Of a DNA stretch of 64,000 bases, positions 39,237 through 53,400 are shown in pieces. The position numbers and the translations under genes were made by a program. The first letter of the stretch is position 1. Each line of letters starts with the position of its first letter. The stretch comes from Sipunculus nudus. Lineage: Eukaryota > Annelida > Sipuncula > Golfingiida > Sipunculidae. Below the pieces are notes generated by a model. The model saw only the letters and a list, made by a program, of their open reading frames with translations. It did no database searches and was not told the origin of the DNA. Location: assembly GCA_026874595.1 (NCBI GenBank), contig CM049308.1, positions 21,987,867 to 22,051,866 of the forward strand, written 5' to 3'.

Positions 39237-39333
39237 CTGAAAGGTCAAAGGTCAACAGGTCAGAGGTCAAGAATGCATGAAACTCTGCTGTTCATAGGTT
39301 TCACTATTTACACTATTTACAGCTGTGTTAATG

Positions 39334-39420
<87 letters not shown>

Positions 39421-41406
39421 AAGGCCCAGATTGCAATCTGGACGGATCTTAGATCTGTCCAGCCCAAATTGCGATCGCAGTTCAGGCCGGCCCAAACTGC
39501 GATCGCAATCCAGGCTGGCCAGATCTTAGATCCGTCCAGCCTATATTGCGATCGCAGTTTCGTCCGGCCCAGATTGCGATCTTGTCTTTCTTGCTTCAGG
39601 ATCGCAATCTGGACTGGACAGATCTAAGATCTGTCCAGTCAAGACTGCGATCCTAAACTTGACCAGCCCATATTGCGATCCATGCGATCCAAGTGTTTCA
39701 GCTTGTTAATTAAGTTATTTTAAAATAAAAAATAATAAAATATGTCAAAATTTAAAAATTTTACTCAGACAAGTACTGATTAAATATGTCAATATATTTC
39801 ACTAATAATATTAAGACTCGTGGCTGTATCAGCTGTCACAAGACTATGTAATTAATCAAAATCTGTATTGCTGGTTCCTCAATATATGTAAATAAAAAAT
39901 AAATTGCCCATCTCTAGTTTTCTCCTTGTACAATTTATAGGGTGTTCTTATGCTTGAGTTATTTTTTATTCTTATAATGGTTTCATAGCTGAGATTGCTT
40001 TTAATTTTTTTTTACATTTTTTAAAATAAAAATATTTAAATATGATAAAAATTCAGATTTTAGACAAGTTCTCATTATGATTTCTGTAATGTTGATAATT
40101 GTCATAAGACTTTTGCTATGTCTAGTGCTTAGATTGATGTGAAGTAGTCCAAAGTGAATATAATAGTTTTATGTTTAAATATAAATTAAAGCCATAAAAC
40201 CAGGTACTTATGATCATTATGATCATACTTATGATCAATTTGTGAAATTTGTAAATTCTGGATTCTCAAGAACTTTGTTTTGGCGAAACTGAATAAATAC
40301 CAGACATGATAAGAATACTTTGCAAATATATTAGAATATGAATATTTGTACTCCATAATTCCATGCATAAAAATAGAAATACAGGTATAAATGAAAATAT
40401 TTGAATACAAATGCAAATACTTTCAAAATGTAATCATGAATGTATTCATGAATATATTCTATAATATTATTTTAATAATCATTTATTTCGATTATATTAT
40501 TAAAAGATCTTTTCATATGATGCTGTTATTATTTTTAATTTAAATTTTATTTGATACAATATTTGTTATTAATTTATAATAAATAGTTATATTATTTAAA
40601 GTTTATTCTTGGGTAGGAATAACCAGTAATTATTAAATAAAAGTTCTCATTTGTAAAAATCAGAATTACCATGACTGATAATGGACAGGTTTTTTTTTTT
40701 CAAATAATTCTACTGCAATGTAGATAAAGTTATATGGCAAAGTCAAAACCTATGTGAAAACAGCACACCATTTCCAGCTGTATATAATATAAATGACATC
40801 AATCCTCTTCCCTGTCTCCAAGGATATTATCATAATCTTTCATAACTTGAGTTAAACACCATCAGCTTATATTACCATACAAAACCTGCACTTGCCTACC
40901 TCCTGTTCCAAATCATATTTTGTGAGAATATAAAACCCAAGGGTTCCTTGTTACCTTTTTTCAACAACCATGCAATACTAAATGAGTTGGTGAAACATCC
41001 TGTTTCACTCCTGTGATATGAAGGAGTGAAAATTGCCTTTCTGTATTATAATCGAATTTATTATGGGAAAATGGTATAATGCAATACCAAATGAGTTGGT
41101 AAAACAACCAATGTTTCACTCCTGTGATCGTAAAAGCATGGATCGCAATATGGGCTGGTCAAGTTTAGGATCGCAATCTTGGCTGGACTGATCTTAGATC
41201 TGTCCAGACCAGATTGCAATCCTGAAGCAAGAAAGACAGGATCGCAGTCTAGGCCGGACTAAACTGCGATCGCAATCTAGGCTGGACGGATCTAAGATCT
41301 GGCCAGCCTGGAATGCGATCGCAGTTTGGGCCGGCCTGAACTGCGATCGCAATTTGGGCTGGACAGATCTAAGATCCGTCCAGATCGCAATCTGGGCCTT
41401 GACATA

Positions 41407-41458
<52 letters not shown>

Positions 41459-44400
41459 AGAGACGAGATTGAAATCCAGGCAGATTTTAAATTGGCCTAG
41501 ACGAGATTGTGATTATGATCTCGCCTAGGCGAGATTGCAATTGTGATCTCGCCTAGACGGATTTTAAACTCGCCTAGACGAGATCACAATCGCAATCTGG
41601 CCTAGGCGAGATTAAAATCCATCATGGAGCAGGCCAGGATTTTAATCTCGCCTAGGCGAGTTTAAAATCTGTCTAGTAACATCCAGGCGAGTTTAAAATC
41701 TGCCTGATATCATTTAGGTGAGTTTAAAATCTGCCTAGGCAAGATTAAAATAGTGATCTAACCTAAAATTCTAATATATTATGCATGGTAATTGACATAT
41801 GAAAGATGTTTTCAGTCAGATTTTCAATATTTTATCACTGAATGGTTATATATAGTTCACTGGTAATATATTTATTGATATTTACAGAATATTATGTTAT
41901 TTTAATAATTCACATTAATGTTGGAAATGGATTTTTTTTAATTATATATTTTTATTAATAGTGTTAAGTACAGTTCTCAAGTAATATATTTATTAATATT
42001 TACAGAATATTTTATTATTGATGCCTTTGTCCCACCCGTAACGGTCCTCCATAGACATTCTTTTGGCAAATTTGACAAATTCCTCATATTAAATTCTAAA
42101 AAGAAATATACTGTGCCTTGATTTTCAATAGTCCATGGCATATTTAAGGTTTGTGACTTATTTTATTGTCTTATTAGTGTATAAATTTGATGTTAATATT
42201 AATTAAAACTACATTTCTATCAAAAATGTCCCACCCGTAACACTTTTTATCTAAACATATTTAATAGTAAGACTACTGAGTTGAACTTACTTACCTATCA
42301 GGTGTCTCATTTCCTCAGGTACATGCAAGTTGAAAGAAAGTTCCAATCAAGTAAAACCTGGGACCAGCAAGGTGGAACACTGTGTGTGTTACGGGTGGAA
42401 CAGATTATGATGACTTTGTAATATTGATATGTCATTATCTAACCATGGAGGAATGTGGGAGCTGGGATATTTCTGAGATAAGTATACTAGATTATGTACA
42501 TGTATAAAAGATAAATAATTAAGATTTCTATTACAATAAATGTTGGTGTTACGGGTGGGACATAAATGTACAGAAATATCGCAGTTGGCCCTATTAAATA
42601 ATGAAGCCAGAAATCATACCTTTTCTGATATGATATAACACTGTACAAAAAAAGGCAGTTATCTTGTACCACAGTCTACATAAATATTGAAGCTTCACAA
42701 AATCCCTCACAAAACATTAAAAAAAAAGATCAGAAAAATATTATATTTACAAGAAGAAAAGACTGAATTAGACAAAGAAATATTCACATGCATACATCTG
42801 TGTATAAACCTTTACCTATTCTCATATGATGTTTAATTACCCCCCAAAAAAAGGAATGATGTATCAAAGTCTATCATAAATACTGTATCCTGCAAATTTT
42901 TTATCATAAGTGTACATGTTTTGACTGTTGACTATTGACTACCTGGGTGAAAAGAAACATTTGAACTAGATCAACCAACTAATTTTTTTCTGTTTGTCCT
43001 GTAAGAAAGATCAAATAGGATGACAGATTGTTTATGTTAATGTGTAATATACTCTTTTAATACTGAAGTAATATCTACCTAAACTAATCTATCTATCTAT
43101 GATTGATTCAAGATGCAAGTGGATGACTCCCCCCCCCCCCCCCCCCCGGATTTGCTTTTCATAATATTTCATAAATGTGCTTCAATATACCTCTTGTAAC
43201 TCTCTAATTGCCATATATATTATACAATTACAAATTATTTTTTGTATAAATTATAAGAAATTTTTACAACTCCAAGGTTGTTAAGAAAACTGAGAAATAA
43301 ATAAAGATTAATTAATTTTTAGAAAATAATTGGTATGATATAGAAGCTGTAGAACACATGAAACACATCAAAGCGGCAAGTGATATTCAAATTCCTATTA
43401 AATAATTCCGTTTCCAAAATTAATATTAATTATTACATTAATAATTATTACATTACTGTAAAAATTAATCTAAATTATTACATTAATATTATAATATTCT
43501 GTTAATATTAATAAATATATTACCAGTGAACTATATATAACCATTCAGTGTTAAAATATTGAAACTCTGACTGAAAACATCTTTCATTACAGGTCAATTA
43601 CCATGCATAATATATTGGAAATTAAGGTTAGATCACTATTTTAATCTGGCCTAGGGAGATTTTAAACTTGCCTAAGTGATATCAGGCAGATTTTAAACTC
43701 GCCTGGATGTTACCAGACGGATTTTAAACTCGCCTAGGCTAGATTAAAATCCTGGCCTGCTCCATGATGGATTTTAATCTCGCCTAGGCCAGTTTGCGAT
43801 TGTGATCTCGTCTAGGCGAATTTAAAATCCGTCTATGCGAGATCACAATTGCAATCTCGCCTAGGCGAGATCACAATTGCAATCTTGTCTAGGCGAATTT
43901 AAAATCCGCCTGGATTTCAATCTCGTCTCTGACATATATATACTTATATATATAATATTTCTAAAACATGAAAATGCTCTAATTCAAACAAATAAGGGAC
44001 CCACCGGTTATGGTGCTCACCTGTTTTTTAGGGCTAAATAATTCTAGCATAGATCCCCATTTTATGACTGAAACATCCCTATTATTATGAAACTATTATA
44101 CAATAAGGAGCCAGAAATCAGCCCAATAGTTTAAAGTTACACTTAATTAAAGAAAAATATGCCTGAAAATAAATAAAATCTCTAAATGAGTGTGTCTATC
44201 TATGTTTACTGTACAAACCAAATTGGCAAGATAAAATTTTTATCTAATGGTTTTGGTAGAAACATATTGATAGTTGTCTCATAATCATAAATTTATCCAT
44301 ATCAACATAAAGGGTAACCAATGCATGATTATTATGGATTAGTTTCCTTTTGTGTTAGATTTTAAATGAAAAGTTCACGAACTGAGTCAGCTGAAATTTC

Positions 44401-47400
44401 ATCAAAGCTGCCCACTTTGAATATTCAAAGTGCACAATGTATTGAGCTAAAACTATATGCAGATCTGTTATCTGTCAATATCATAGTTATTAACCATTAA
44501 ACTAGCAAATGATAAAATATAAATATAGGTGAACTTGTCATTGATAAAATTAGTTTCCTTAAATTTGAAATGGCTTAAAATATTTACAGAATAACTTTTC
44601 TGTTTATGGACAACCAAATGGATGACAGACTAAGTTCCATCGCTATATGATTTTCAGTCAGCTGAGCTAATAAAACATATACTTATAAATATAGTTAGGC
44701 CATAGCATGTATCAAGTCTTTTTTGAATTTCCCAATCCAAACTTTACCTTTATTGTCATTAAGCTAGCAATGCTTTATATTGTACATTTCAGAAATATGC
44801 TGCCAAAGATAAAATAAAATAAACATTTAACATTTTCATATATAATAGATAAGTCTGACCCATGAGAGTATAATGCTGCATTTGTTACCTCTGGGGTTTA
44901 TGGTAATCACCAGATGTCAAGTAGTTGTCATAGTAACCAAACAGAAACTGATTTATAATATATGTTTCTTGTAAAATTTGTTCAATTTTATTTGTCACTA
45001 AAATGTCACTATTGTGTACACTAACTAGATATTACTTGGCACCGCTGCCTAGTATCGCCAGACAATTAATCCCCCCCCCCCCCCTTTAAGAATAAGCCCC
45101 CCCTCCCCCATCTTCAGCAGCATATACTGACACTTGGCAAGCGACTATGGAACATCTATCAACTTGAGAAACAATATATTTCACCAAATATGGGGTCCAA
45201 TAAATAGAATAACTCTTATGAAAAGGGGATAAATTTATACTATAAATTGGTAAGGTAGGTGGCACCACCTGTCGGGTTGACGAGAAAACTCTCCAAGATG
45301 GATGTACATGCCAAATTGGAGACCAACACATAGGACTCCTCAGATATGAGCAATTTTCATCTAAAACAAATGTACAGATATACACCACACAAAATATGGC
45401 AGATAGTACCACCAGTGTTGCATACAAGATGGAGGAGTCCAAGATCTATGGATATGCACCATTGCAGGCCAACAGGCCAAATCACTCCTGAGAAAAGGGC
45501 ATTAATTTATTCTACAAAAAAGGGAAGGTAAGTGGCGCCACCTGTCTTGTCTATGAGAAAATTTTCCACAATGAAAGGACATGCCAAATTTCAGACAAAT
45601 ACCTTGACCCACTCTGGAGATAAAAGCAATTTTCACCGAAAGCACATGTACAAAGACGCCACAGCAAAATGATTGCAGATGGCGCCACCAGTCTTATGTA
45701 CAAGATGGAGGAGTCAAAGATCTCTGGATATGCACAATTTCAGGCCAATAGTGCAAATTTCTTCTCAGAAAAGGTCATTAATTTATTTTACAAAAACGGC
45801 AAGATAGGTGGCGCCACCTGTCTAGTTTACAAGAAAACTTTCCAAGATGGATGGACATGTCAAATTTCAGACCAATACCTTGAACCACTCCAGAGATGTG
45901 AGCAATTTTCACCCAAAGCACATGTACAGATGGACACCACGGAAAATAATTGCAGCTGGTGCCCAGCGTCATGTCAACCCTCTGGCATTATGACCAGATT
46001 ACTAGCACCAGAGTGTCATTACATCTATGTCTGAGGAACGCATTAATGAAGATGCAAATATTTTCGTCATTTCTGACAATGCTTCATGGCCTACAGGTAA
46101 ACTGTCAATCAACATAAACCAGACCAATCGTAGCCTTTTTTGTGTACTTTCTAAAAACACCAAAAATGAGCGAAAAAAGTTCCGTTTTAACCAAGCACAT
46201 TGGTAAACCCTTTGACGTGTTTGTTGAATTTATGACCGCATGAACACAAGCATGGCTCGCACAAGTTACAGGAAACAGGCAGCTTGAAGGCGATACAGGA
46301 AATGACCCATGTCCATGGAGACGGTGTTTCAGTTTGGGTTGTGAGCTCACATGTATACTATTGTGTAAATTCATTATTTTTAGCATAATATTCAAATTAT
46401 GGGCCGTTTACCACGATATGAATGCAATCTGATGCAAGACCACTGCGATACATTCCTAGATATAACTTGTATCACAACTCGAATAGGCTTACCAGCCCAA
46501 TTATCCAATTGCCTACTGAGTCGGGTTGTCACGGCTAAGATGGTGCCACCAGTCTTGAATACAAGAAGGAGGTATCCAAGATCAATGTACATGCACAATT
46601 TCAGCCTAATCTGTCCATAAATTTAGACTTTAATGCACACAATACCGTCAAGTGGCAATGATGGAGTATTTAAAGGCACGAAAACAAGAGAAAAACAGAA
46701 GGTGGCACCACCTCTCTTCGGCGAAAGACAAAGCTATCCAAGATCTTTGGTCAATTTGATTTTTGGACCAATCCATGCATCCTTTATTGAGATATTTATG
46801 ATTTTGTGTAATTTTCAACATATATGGCATTATTCAAGGTCAAGGCCACTCTCATAGGAAAGGTCATGACCCCAATTTAAATAAACAGCATACCTTAACC
46901 CATGTCTATATATATGCATAATATGAAAGAAATCTGTCCATTAGTTTTTGACTTATAATGCTCAAAGTATTGTTAAGTGGCAATGAAGGGGGTATTTAAC
47001 GACACGTAAACAAGAAAAGGATACTAGGTGGCACCACTTGTTTCTGGTACATGACAACACTATCCAAGATCTTCGGTCAAGCTGATTTTTGGATCAATCC
47101 AATGTCTGGCGATACAATAAAATCTTGGTCTCTTCATTTGCTCCCTGGATGCTGTCATTGCCATGGATAAAGGTGAAGGTCACCAGGAGGGACAGGTGAG
47201 GTTACTCCAAGTAGCCCCACTTCACCAGTATTAAATACCACTTGGACCATGTGTCCAACACCATTTTCCACTTTTTTATATTTTTTTTGGTGGAGGTAAC
47301 TGCCTCCATTTTTAATGCTGACTTATCTAATTCTCATGCTTAGTATTAACATCTGCAGAGATCCATTTCGGAAGCACTGCTGTAGCACTTGCTTTTTTTT

Positions 47401-50400
47401 AATTTTTATTTGATAACCTAGTTTCACCCAGGCCTAGTGTCTGCCACACCAGCAGGTCCTGGGTGTAAACATCCCCATTGCATGGTCATAACTCCAAGAA
47501 ACCTCCCAAAGACACTTGTTTGTTAGTGATACATGGCTGTGGGGTACAGACCTCCCATTGAGCAGGCAGAGTGTTCACCATGGGTTGAGGCTGACCATGA
47601 AAATCTCACCACTCTTTGGCAGAGATTTCAACTCACAACCTCCTGGCTTTGAGTCCTGTGCTCTATCCCTTAGCCACAGAAGCTTGTACGCTATTTTCCA
47701 CTTGTCACTCATATTTACCATGTAACCCTGAGGTAACAATGCAGCATAATTCACCACTTCACAACCAGGTGTCTCACTCTGTTCAGCATCATACTTACCG
47801 TAAGCGTCTTCATCCGTCTCTCCTGAGTAATATTCCAGTACTGTTCTGTACACGCTATAACCAAGTCTGTGGTACATGTCCACGGCCACTTTGTTTGACA
47901 CTCTCACAAACAGATCCACAAAGAAGCACCTTTTCCTGGAAACAATTGGAATATTTATGGTAAATATAGTTTTAATATTTATGGTATTCATAGTTTCATT
48001 AATAACCATATTTTAAAAATTCTCATCTTAATATTACCCAACTGAAAATTTATTTACATAAATTATATGAATAAACACCACATTTGTGATAGATGTTGGT
48101 GTAAAAATATTATTAAGAATAAGAACATGGCTCATATAAAGGAAGGCCACCAGTGATATAACAAAGTCCACATAATTAAAGTCTGAGGGCATCCCAGATC
48201 CAGGCCATTCCCATCTGAGTCCTTGAGATTCAAACCCAAGTCCATCTTGTTCAAGTCCAAGTCATAACAGGATCCCAAGTCAAATATAAAACTCCTTATT
48301 ACAAGAGATTTAAACCAGATATTTCAGATAATTATGTGTATTTTTTAGGTCAGTTTATACAAGCTTTTTATCTGAATGTTTAATTACATAAAGTTTCCAA
48401 TGCAGAGCTGAAGCTTGATTAATGGAGTATTTTATATTTTATTAGTATTTATGATATCATTTGTTTAAAGTATATGACAAACCATTTTTTTCTCTGGACT
48501 CGAGAACAACTGTTTTAGTCTGTACCTCCAGATTTACAATTCATATGTCAAGGAATTTATCAGATCTTTAATTCTGTGTTTTAAAAGAAATGGAAATTCC
48601 CTAATATAATATAATATTACTGCTAAATTACACAAAAAAATTGAGTTTTACTACATTTTATCAAAGTGGTGCTGAACATTGTTTGCCAAATAGCTTTAGA
48701 TATACCACTGGTAAATAAGATAATACTCTCATTATTTCAAGAACAAGTTACAACAGTTACATATTTCAAGTGAGATGTGTAGAAGACAAAACTGAAAAAC
48801 TAAAAAATTAATTTGAGTGAAATAAAACCAGAGGGTGGAAAAACTCGGAGTATGTTTATAAGCATTTTAAAATGTTAACTATATATACAAAAACAAATTT
48901 AAGGTTCACCTTTAAAGCATAATATCAAATATATAAAATAACATTGATGCATGCGAGATGAAAACTGCATTCACTGTGAATAAAACACTAGACATCACTT
49001 ACTTTTCTGATATATCCTCGAGGATTTTCATCAGTTTACCCGCTAACCCCAGTCTGCGATACTCTGGGGCTACTGTCAAGGCCGTCACGTGACCATGCCA
49101 GTTTTCTAACTGCCCTTCAGCTTTCCCCATGACTGAAGTGGAACATGATGATCAAAAACTTGGTCATCTTTTTTTTTTCATCTACAAATGTGACTACTAG
49201 TAATGTGATTTAATGACTTTATTGATAGGAAGATTGTTCAAAGGATATGGGAAATACATGTATAAATATATGTAAATGACAAATAAAGTTATATCTTGTT
49301 CTCAATGAACCATTTTGTTCCCCTGCATGAAGAAACTATGTAGAGGGTAAAATCAATAGGGTCACATAAGTTAGGCTCAGATAACACGGTTTGCTGGAAA
49401 GATTTGTCATATAAAAGAAAATTGGGGGGGGGGGGGGTAACATGTCTGTTTAGGAGCATGTTTACAGTGTTAAATACATTTACACTATCAAAATAAAAAA
49501 AATATGAAGACAAAAGAATATACTTGAAATATATACATTACCTGTATTGAAAATTAATTAACTGCTAAAATACAAAATAAAAAATACATATCAGTTACTA
49601 TTAAAATATTATCAATGGAAACATGAAAATACTTTCATGGAGAATAAGCATAATGACCGAACAGGAATCTAAAGAGTACTTACTGTAACCCATAATGTCT
49701 CCGCTGGGGGACTCGGCGACTTGGAAGTACTCAGGCCAGTGGGCCAGATACTGCATGTAGAATGGCAAGCCATACTGAACTTGGTTAAGGCTCATTCTCT
49801 TCACAATATCACTGATCTCATTTAAACCAGGGTTTCCACACTTTAAGCAGATCAAATTTTTATGACTTTTCCATTGCACTTTACACTAATTCATGACCTT
49901 TTCTCACAACTTTGTTGAGAAATCGTTACATTATTACACAGGAAATTAAGTTCATCTTAAATTATTTTCATATGCAGAAAAATGTTAAAGAGTACTTAAT
50001 TAAATTTATTTAAAGAAGTTATTTCTTCAGCTAAAATTTATTGTGTAATTAACCACACTATTTTAATTGGAGAGAAAAAGATTCAGGTACATTCTGAACA
50101 TTTTAGAAAAAATCATATTTCAGGACTTTTTTTATGACTTTATGACCTTTTTTAAAAGGTACTGAAATTTCACGTTTCAAACTCATGACCCTTTAAGGGA
50201 ATGGGAACCCTGTAAACTTAATGCCTTTAGATTCAAAAACTAAAAACTAAACAAGCTTCATCACTGCATATATATTCAACTGTTACTTGAACACTCATTT
50301 GATCTTTGTTATAATAAATATTTTCAACATTACAATTTTTATCATTATTCAGATGGATTGCTAACAGTTAATATGCTGAACTTTACAATATCAATTCATT

Positions 50401-53400
50401 TTTATAACATCTTTATAAATACTTAAAGCATGAAATTTCAATCTACAGTACATGTATATTCATACTGGAAATAAAAATGAAAATTCAGAGAAATAATGAA
50501 AGATAAAGAACTGTACAATAATTCTTGTAAGGATACAGTTTCTGTCAGTGGATCCAAATTTCTATAAAAAGAATGAATGCTGATTAAGAATAGGTACAAT
50601 ATTATTTGTAATAAACATGCAATTGCTTAGGGTTAAACCAACATATTTAAGTATACATAAGAATCAAATCTGAAAAAAAAGTTCCTGTATTAACTTGTAA
50701 ATATTGAAGAAAAGTTTTTTTAGAGACTCATTAAAACTAGGGACCCATGGGTCTCAACACTCAGCTGAATTTATCTAAAAGGTTATTTGTATGAGCTTCT
50801 TTTCAAGATGTGGGTCCTGTGACCTTGACACTTGACGTTGTGATAAAATAATCTGAGAACATATTATTCTTAAACTTACTGCAGTTTTTACCAGTGACTT
50901 CAGGGCCACCAGGGATCATTTAGGACAATGAGCATTACTACGTCAATCCAACTGTCAGCTGTGAATATCAGTGATCATGTCAATACTGAAAGTCATCTCA
51001 GCTAAAAAGTGTGATCACATTTTTCACAATTTTTTGTTGTTGTATAAATTTTATGATGTAGTTGTTTAAATATTATGGATATTGTTTATAAAATATTCCT
51101 TTTATTTTTAGGGTGATGTTCCAAAATGTGGACCCTCCAAAGAGTTTGATTTTTTTTTTGAGGGGGGGGGCAGTGTGTCATAATAATCATGGGTCATTGC
51201 TGATAAAAAAAGAGGAATAAATGATTCTATTTTCATATTATTTGAACAACTACATTATAAAGTTAATATACCAAACAATTTTTTTCATGTGGTCACACTG
51301 TTGCTGCATATTAAATAAGCTGTTGCACATTATCTAGGGCACTAACACAGTTAACAATTATTTACATTGCAAACTGTATTATTAAACTTATTTCATCCAA
51401 ATCATTAGGCACAGTAACACTAACAGTGTTAAACAGAAATTAATTGGAGTGCTTCATGCAAAGGGGGTCTGACTTCCAGTGAAGAATACTAAATCTGCTT
51501 TGCGTGACAGGGTCTGACCTCTAGGGTAGCATTCTAAACCCGCATGATGTAAAGCAAATGCAAACTTAGAGGAGATCATAGTGGCCAGGATTTAGGCAGC
51601 TACTGACCTATACCATGTGAGTGATTTCATGATAACCTCAAAAATGGTTGCAAAGTGTTTAAACGAGTGACTAGGGTTGCTTATATGCACATGTAAAGTG
51701 CACATTTCACAGAATTATGACTGTTGCTCATAGCAATTATATTCGCAAACTTTCATTACACTTATAATCACTCTGCCTGTTCCTAGTCCTAATGATCTAT
51801 GTACAGTAATTAGTGTTGATTCACTGGGATCTTAGACCTCTATCCCACAAAGCAGGCCCCTTCCTGTGACCTGGTGAAGGTAACCTGGTCGCTCTCACAG
51901 GCATCTGATGTGTGAATTCAGAATAAATCAAGTTTTTTTAAAACTAACAATATATGCATCCTCCAAGTAATCAATATAGCAATATATACACAAGGCACCT
52001 ATCTTCACTCGGTACCTGTCAGTACATGTATTCTCTCTCCTATCTATTTATTCCCTCTGAATTTACAGCAAAAGGTACAATAACGCTTTGTCTTCACAAA
52101 GAAAACCACTTTATTCCCCTACTGGCACCGTGATTTGGATTCCGTCCATTCATAAGCTATGATTATATATAATCCACTTTATTTCAGAGATATTATGCAC
52201 TTCTCACTGGAAAATGATCTCCCTAGAACATCTGACTTCTGGCTTGTCAAAATATGACGCCTGTTTTTGAAGTTAACGTCAATAACATAAAAACAAAAGA
52301 ACACTTTTAAAGGAGTATTCCCAAGTAATGAAAGGATTGATGTTATAATATCACACAGAGCTAGTCTGACTTTGACAGCTGTTTAAATTTGCCATGGAAA
52401 CTGAAAAACTTGATTGGTGCTGGGAAAACTGTACGAATCAGCCCTCTTTCATTGTTTCTGAGCAGGCCATTCACTGTATCAGACGACTTGTTATCCAGGG
52501 TATATTTACAGTCCAACCTGTAAAGCAGGTGAACAGCTCCTCTTATTAAATAATAGGTCAAATTTTGCTCCGACTTTGTTCTTGATCCATCAACATCTTA
52601 TCACATTAAGACTATTTTATTGCAGCCATGTATGCGTTTCCAGAAAGCATACAAGCCCAGCAAGGAGTGTCCAGAGCCAATTTTGTTACATTTGATATGA
52701 TTGACAGCTAACTGGCCCAAAATCCCGCGTGTATGCCCACATGCTCACAAAGAGAATACCAATACCCAGCCAGCACAGAGTCCTGTGAATGTGGGTTACT
52801 GGACAGGATAGCTGTCAATCAAAACAAATGTAACATAAGGTTAAAAAAATTGGCCCGATACCCGACGAGTGCTTTCACAAGGCTCCATGCCAACAGATTT
52901 TCTGGCCTGTCTATCTGAGCCTGTGGTCTATGTTCGCAGGTTACTTTGGCCTTGGCGGGCATTACCTCTCACTCAAAAGGAAATGTAACAGATTGGCGCT
53001 GTGTATTCTCCGCTAGGCTGATATGCCTTTTTCTGGAAACGCATACATGGCTACAATAAAATAGTCTTAATTTCATAAGAGGTCGATGGAACGGGAACAA
53101 AGCTGGAGCAAAATTCGACCTATTATTATTATTTAATAAGTTATAATAAATAGTGAATAGCTAGCTTTAACAGAACAAGTATAGAATCCAGCCTACATGG
53201 ACGATGTTATGGCCTATATGGGTGTATACAGACAAATGTTATGATGATTAGGATTCATGTAATGGAGAAGGAAGAGGCCTGTCAATAGTGTTGGGACGAT
53301 ATAGGTTTTTGATATCATGATAATTATTCAAATTTTATCGCGATATACCGTGATATCGCGATATTTTCAATTAATGGCATTAATAAGCCATCAATAATGA

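Noticed and set aside
39325-39627. Ile/Tyr-rich frame
   Set aside because: It is translated TA microsatellite plus the arm of element A.
45669-46034. 121-residue frame on the + strand
   Set aside because: It covers repeat units that recur with frameshifts nearby; no protein family.
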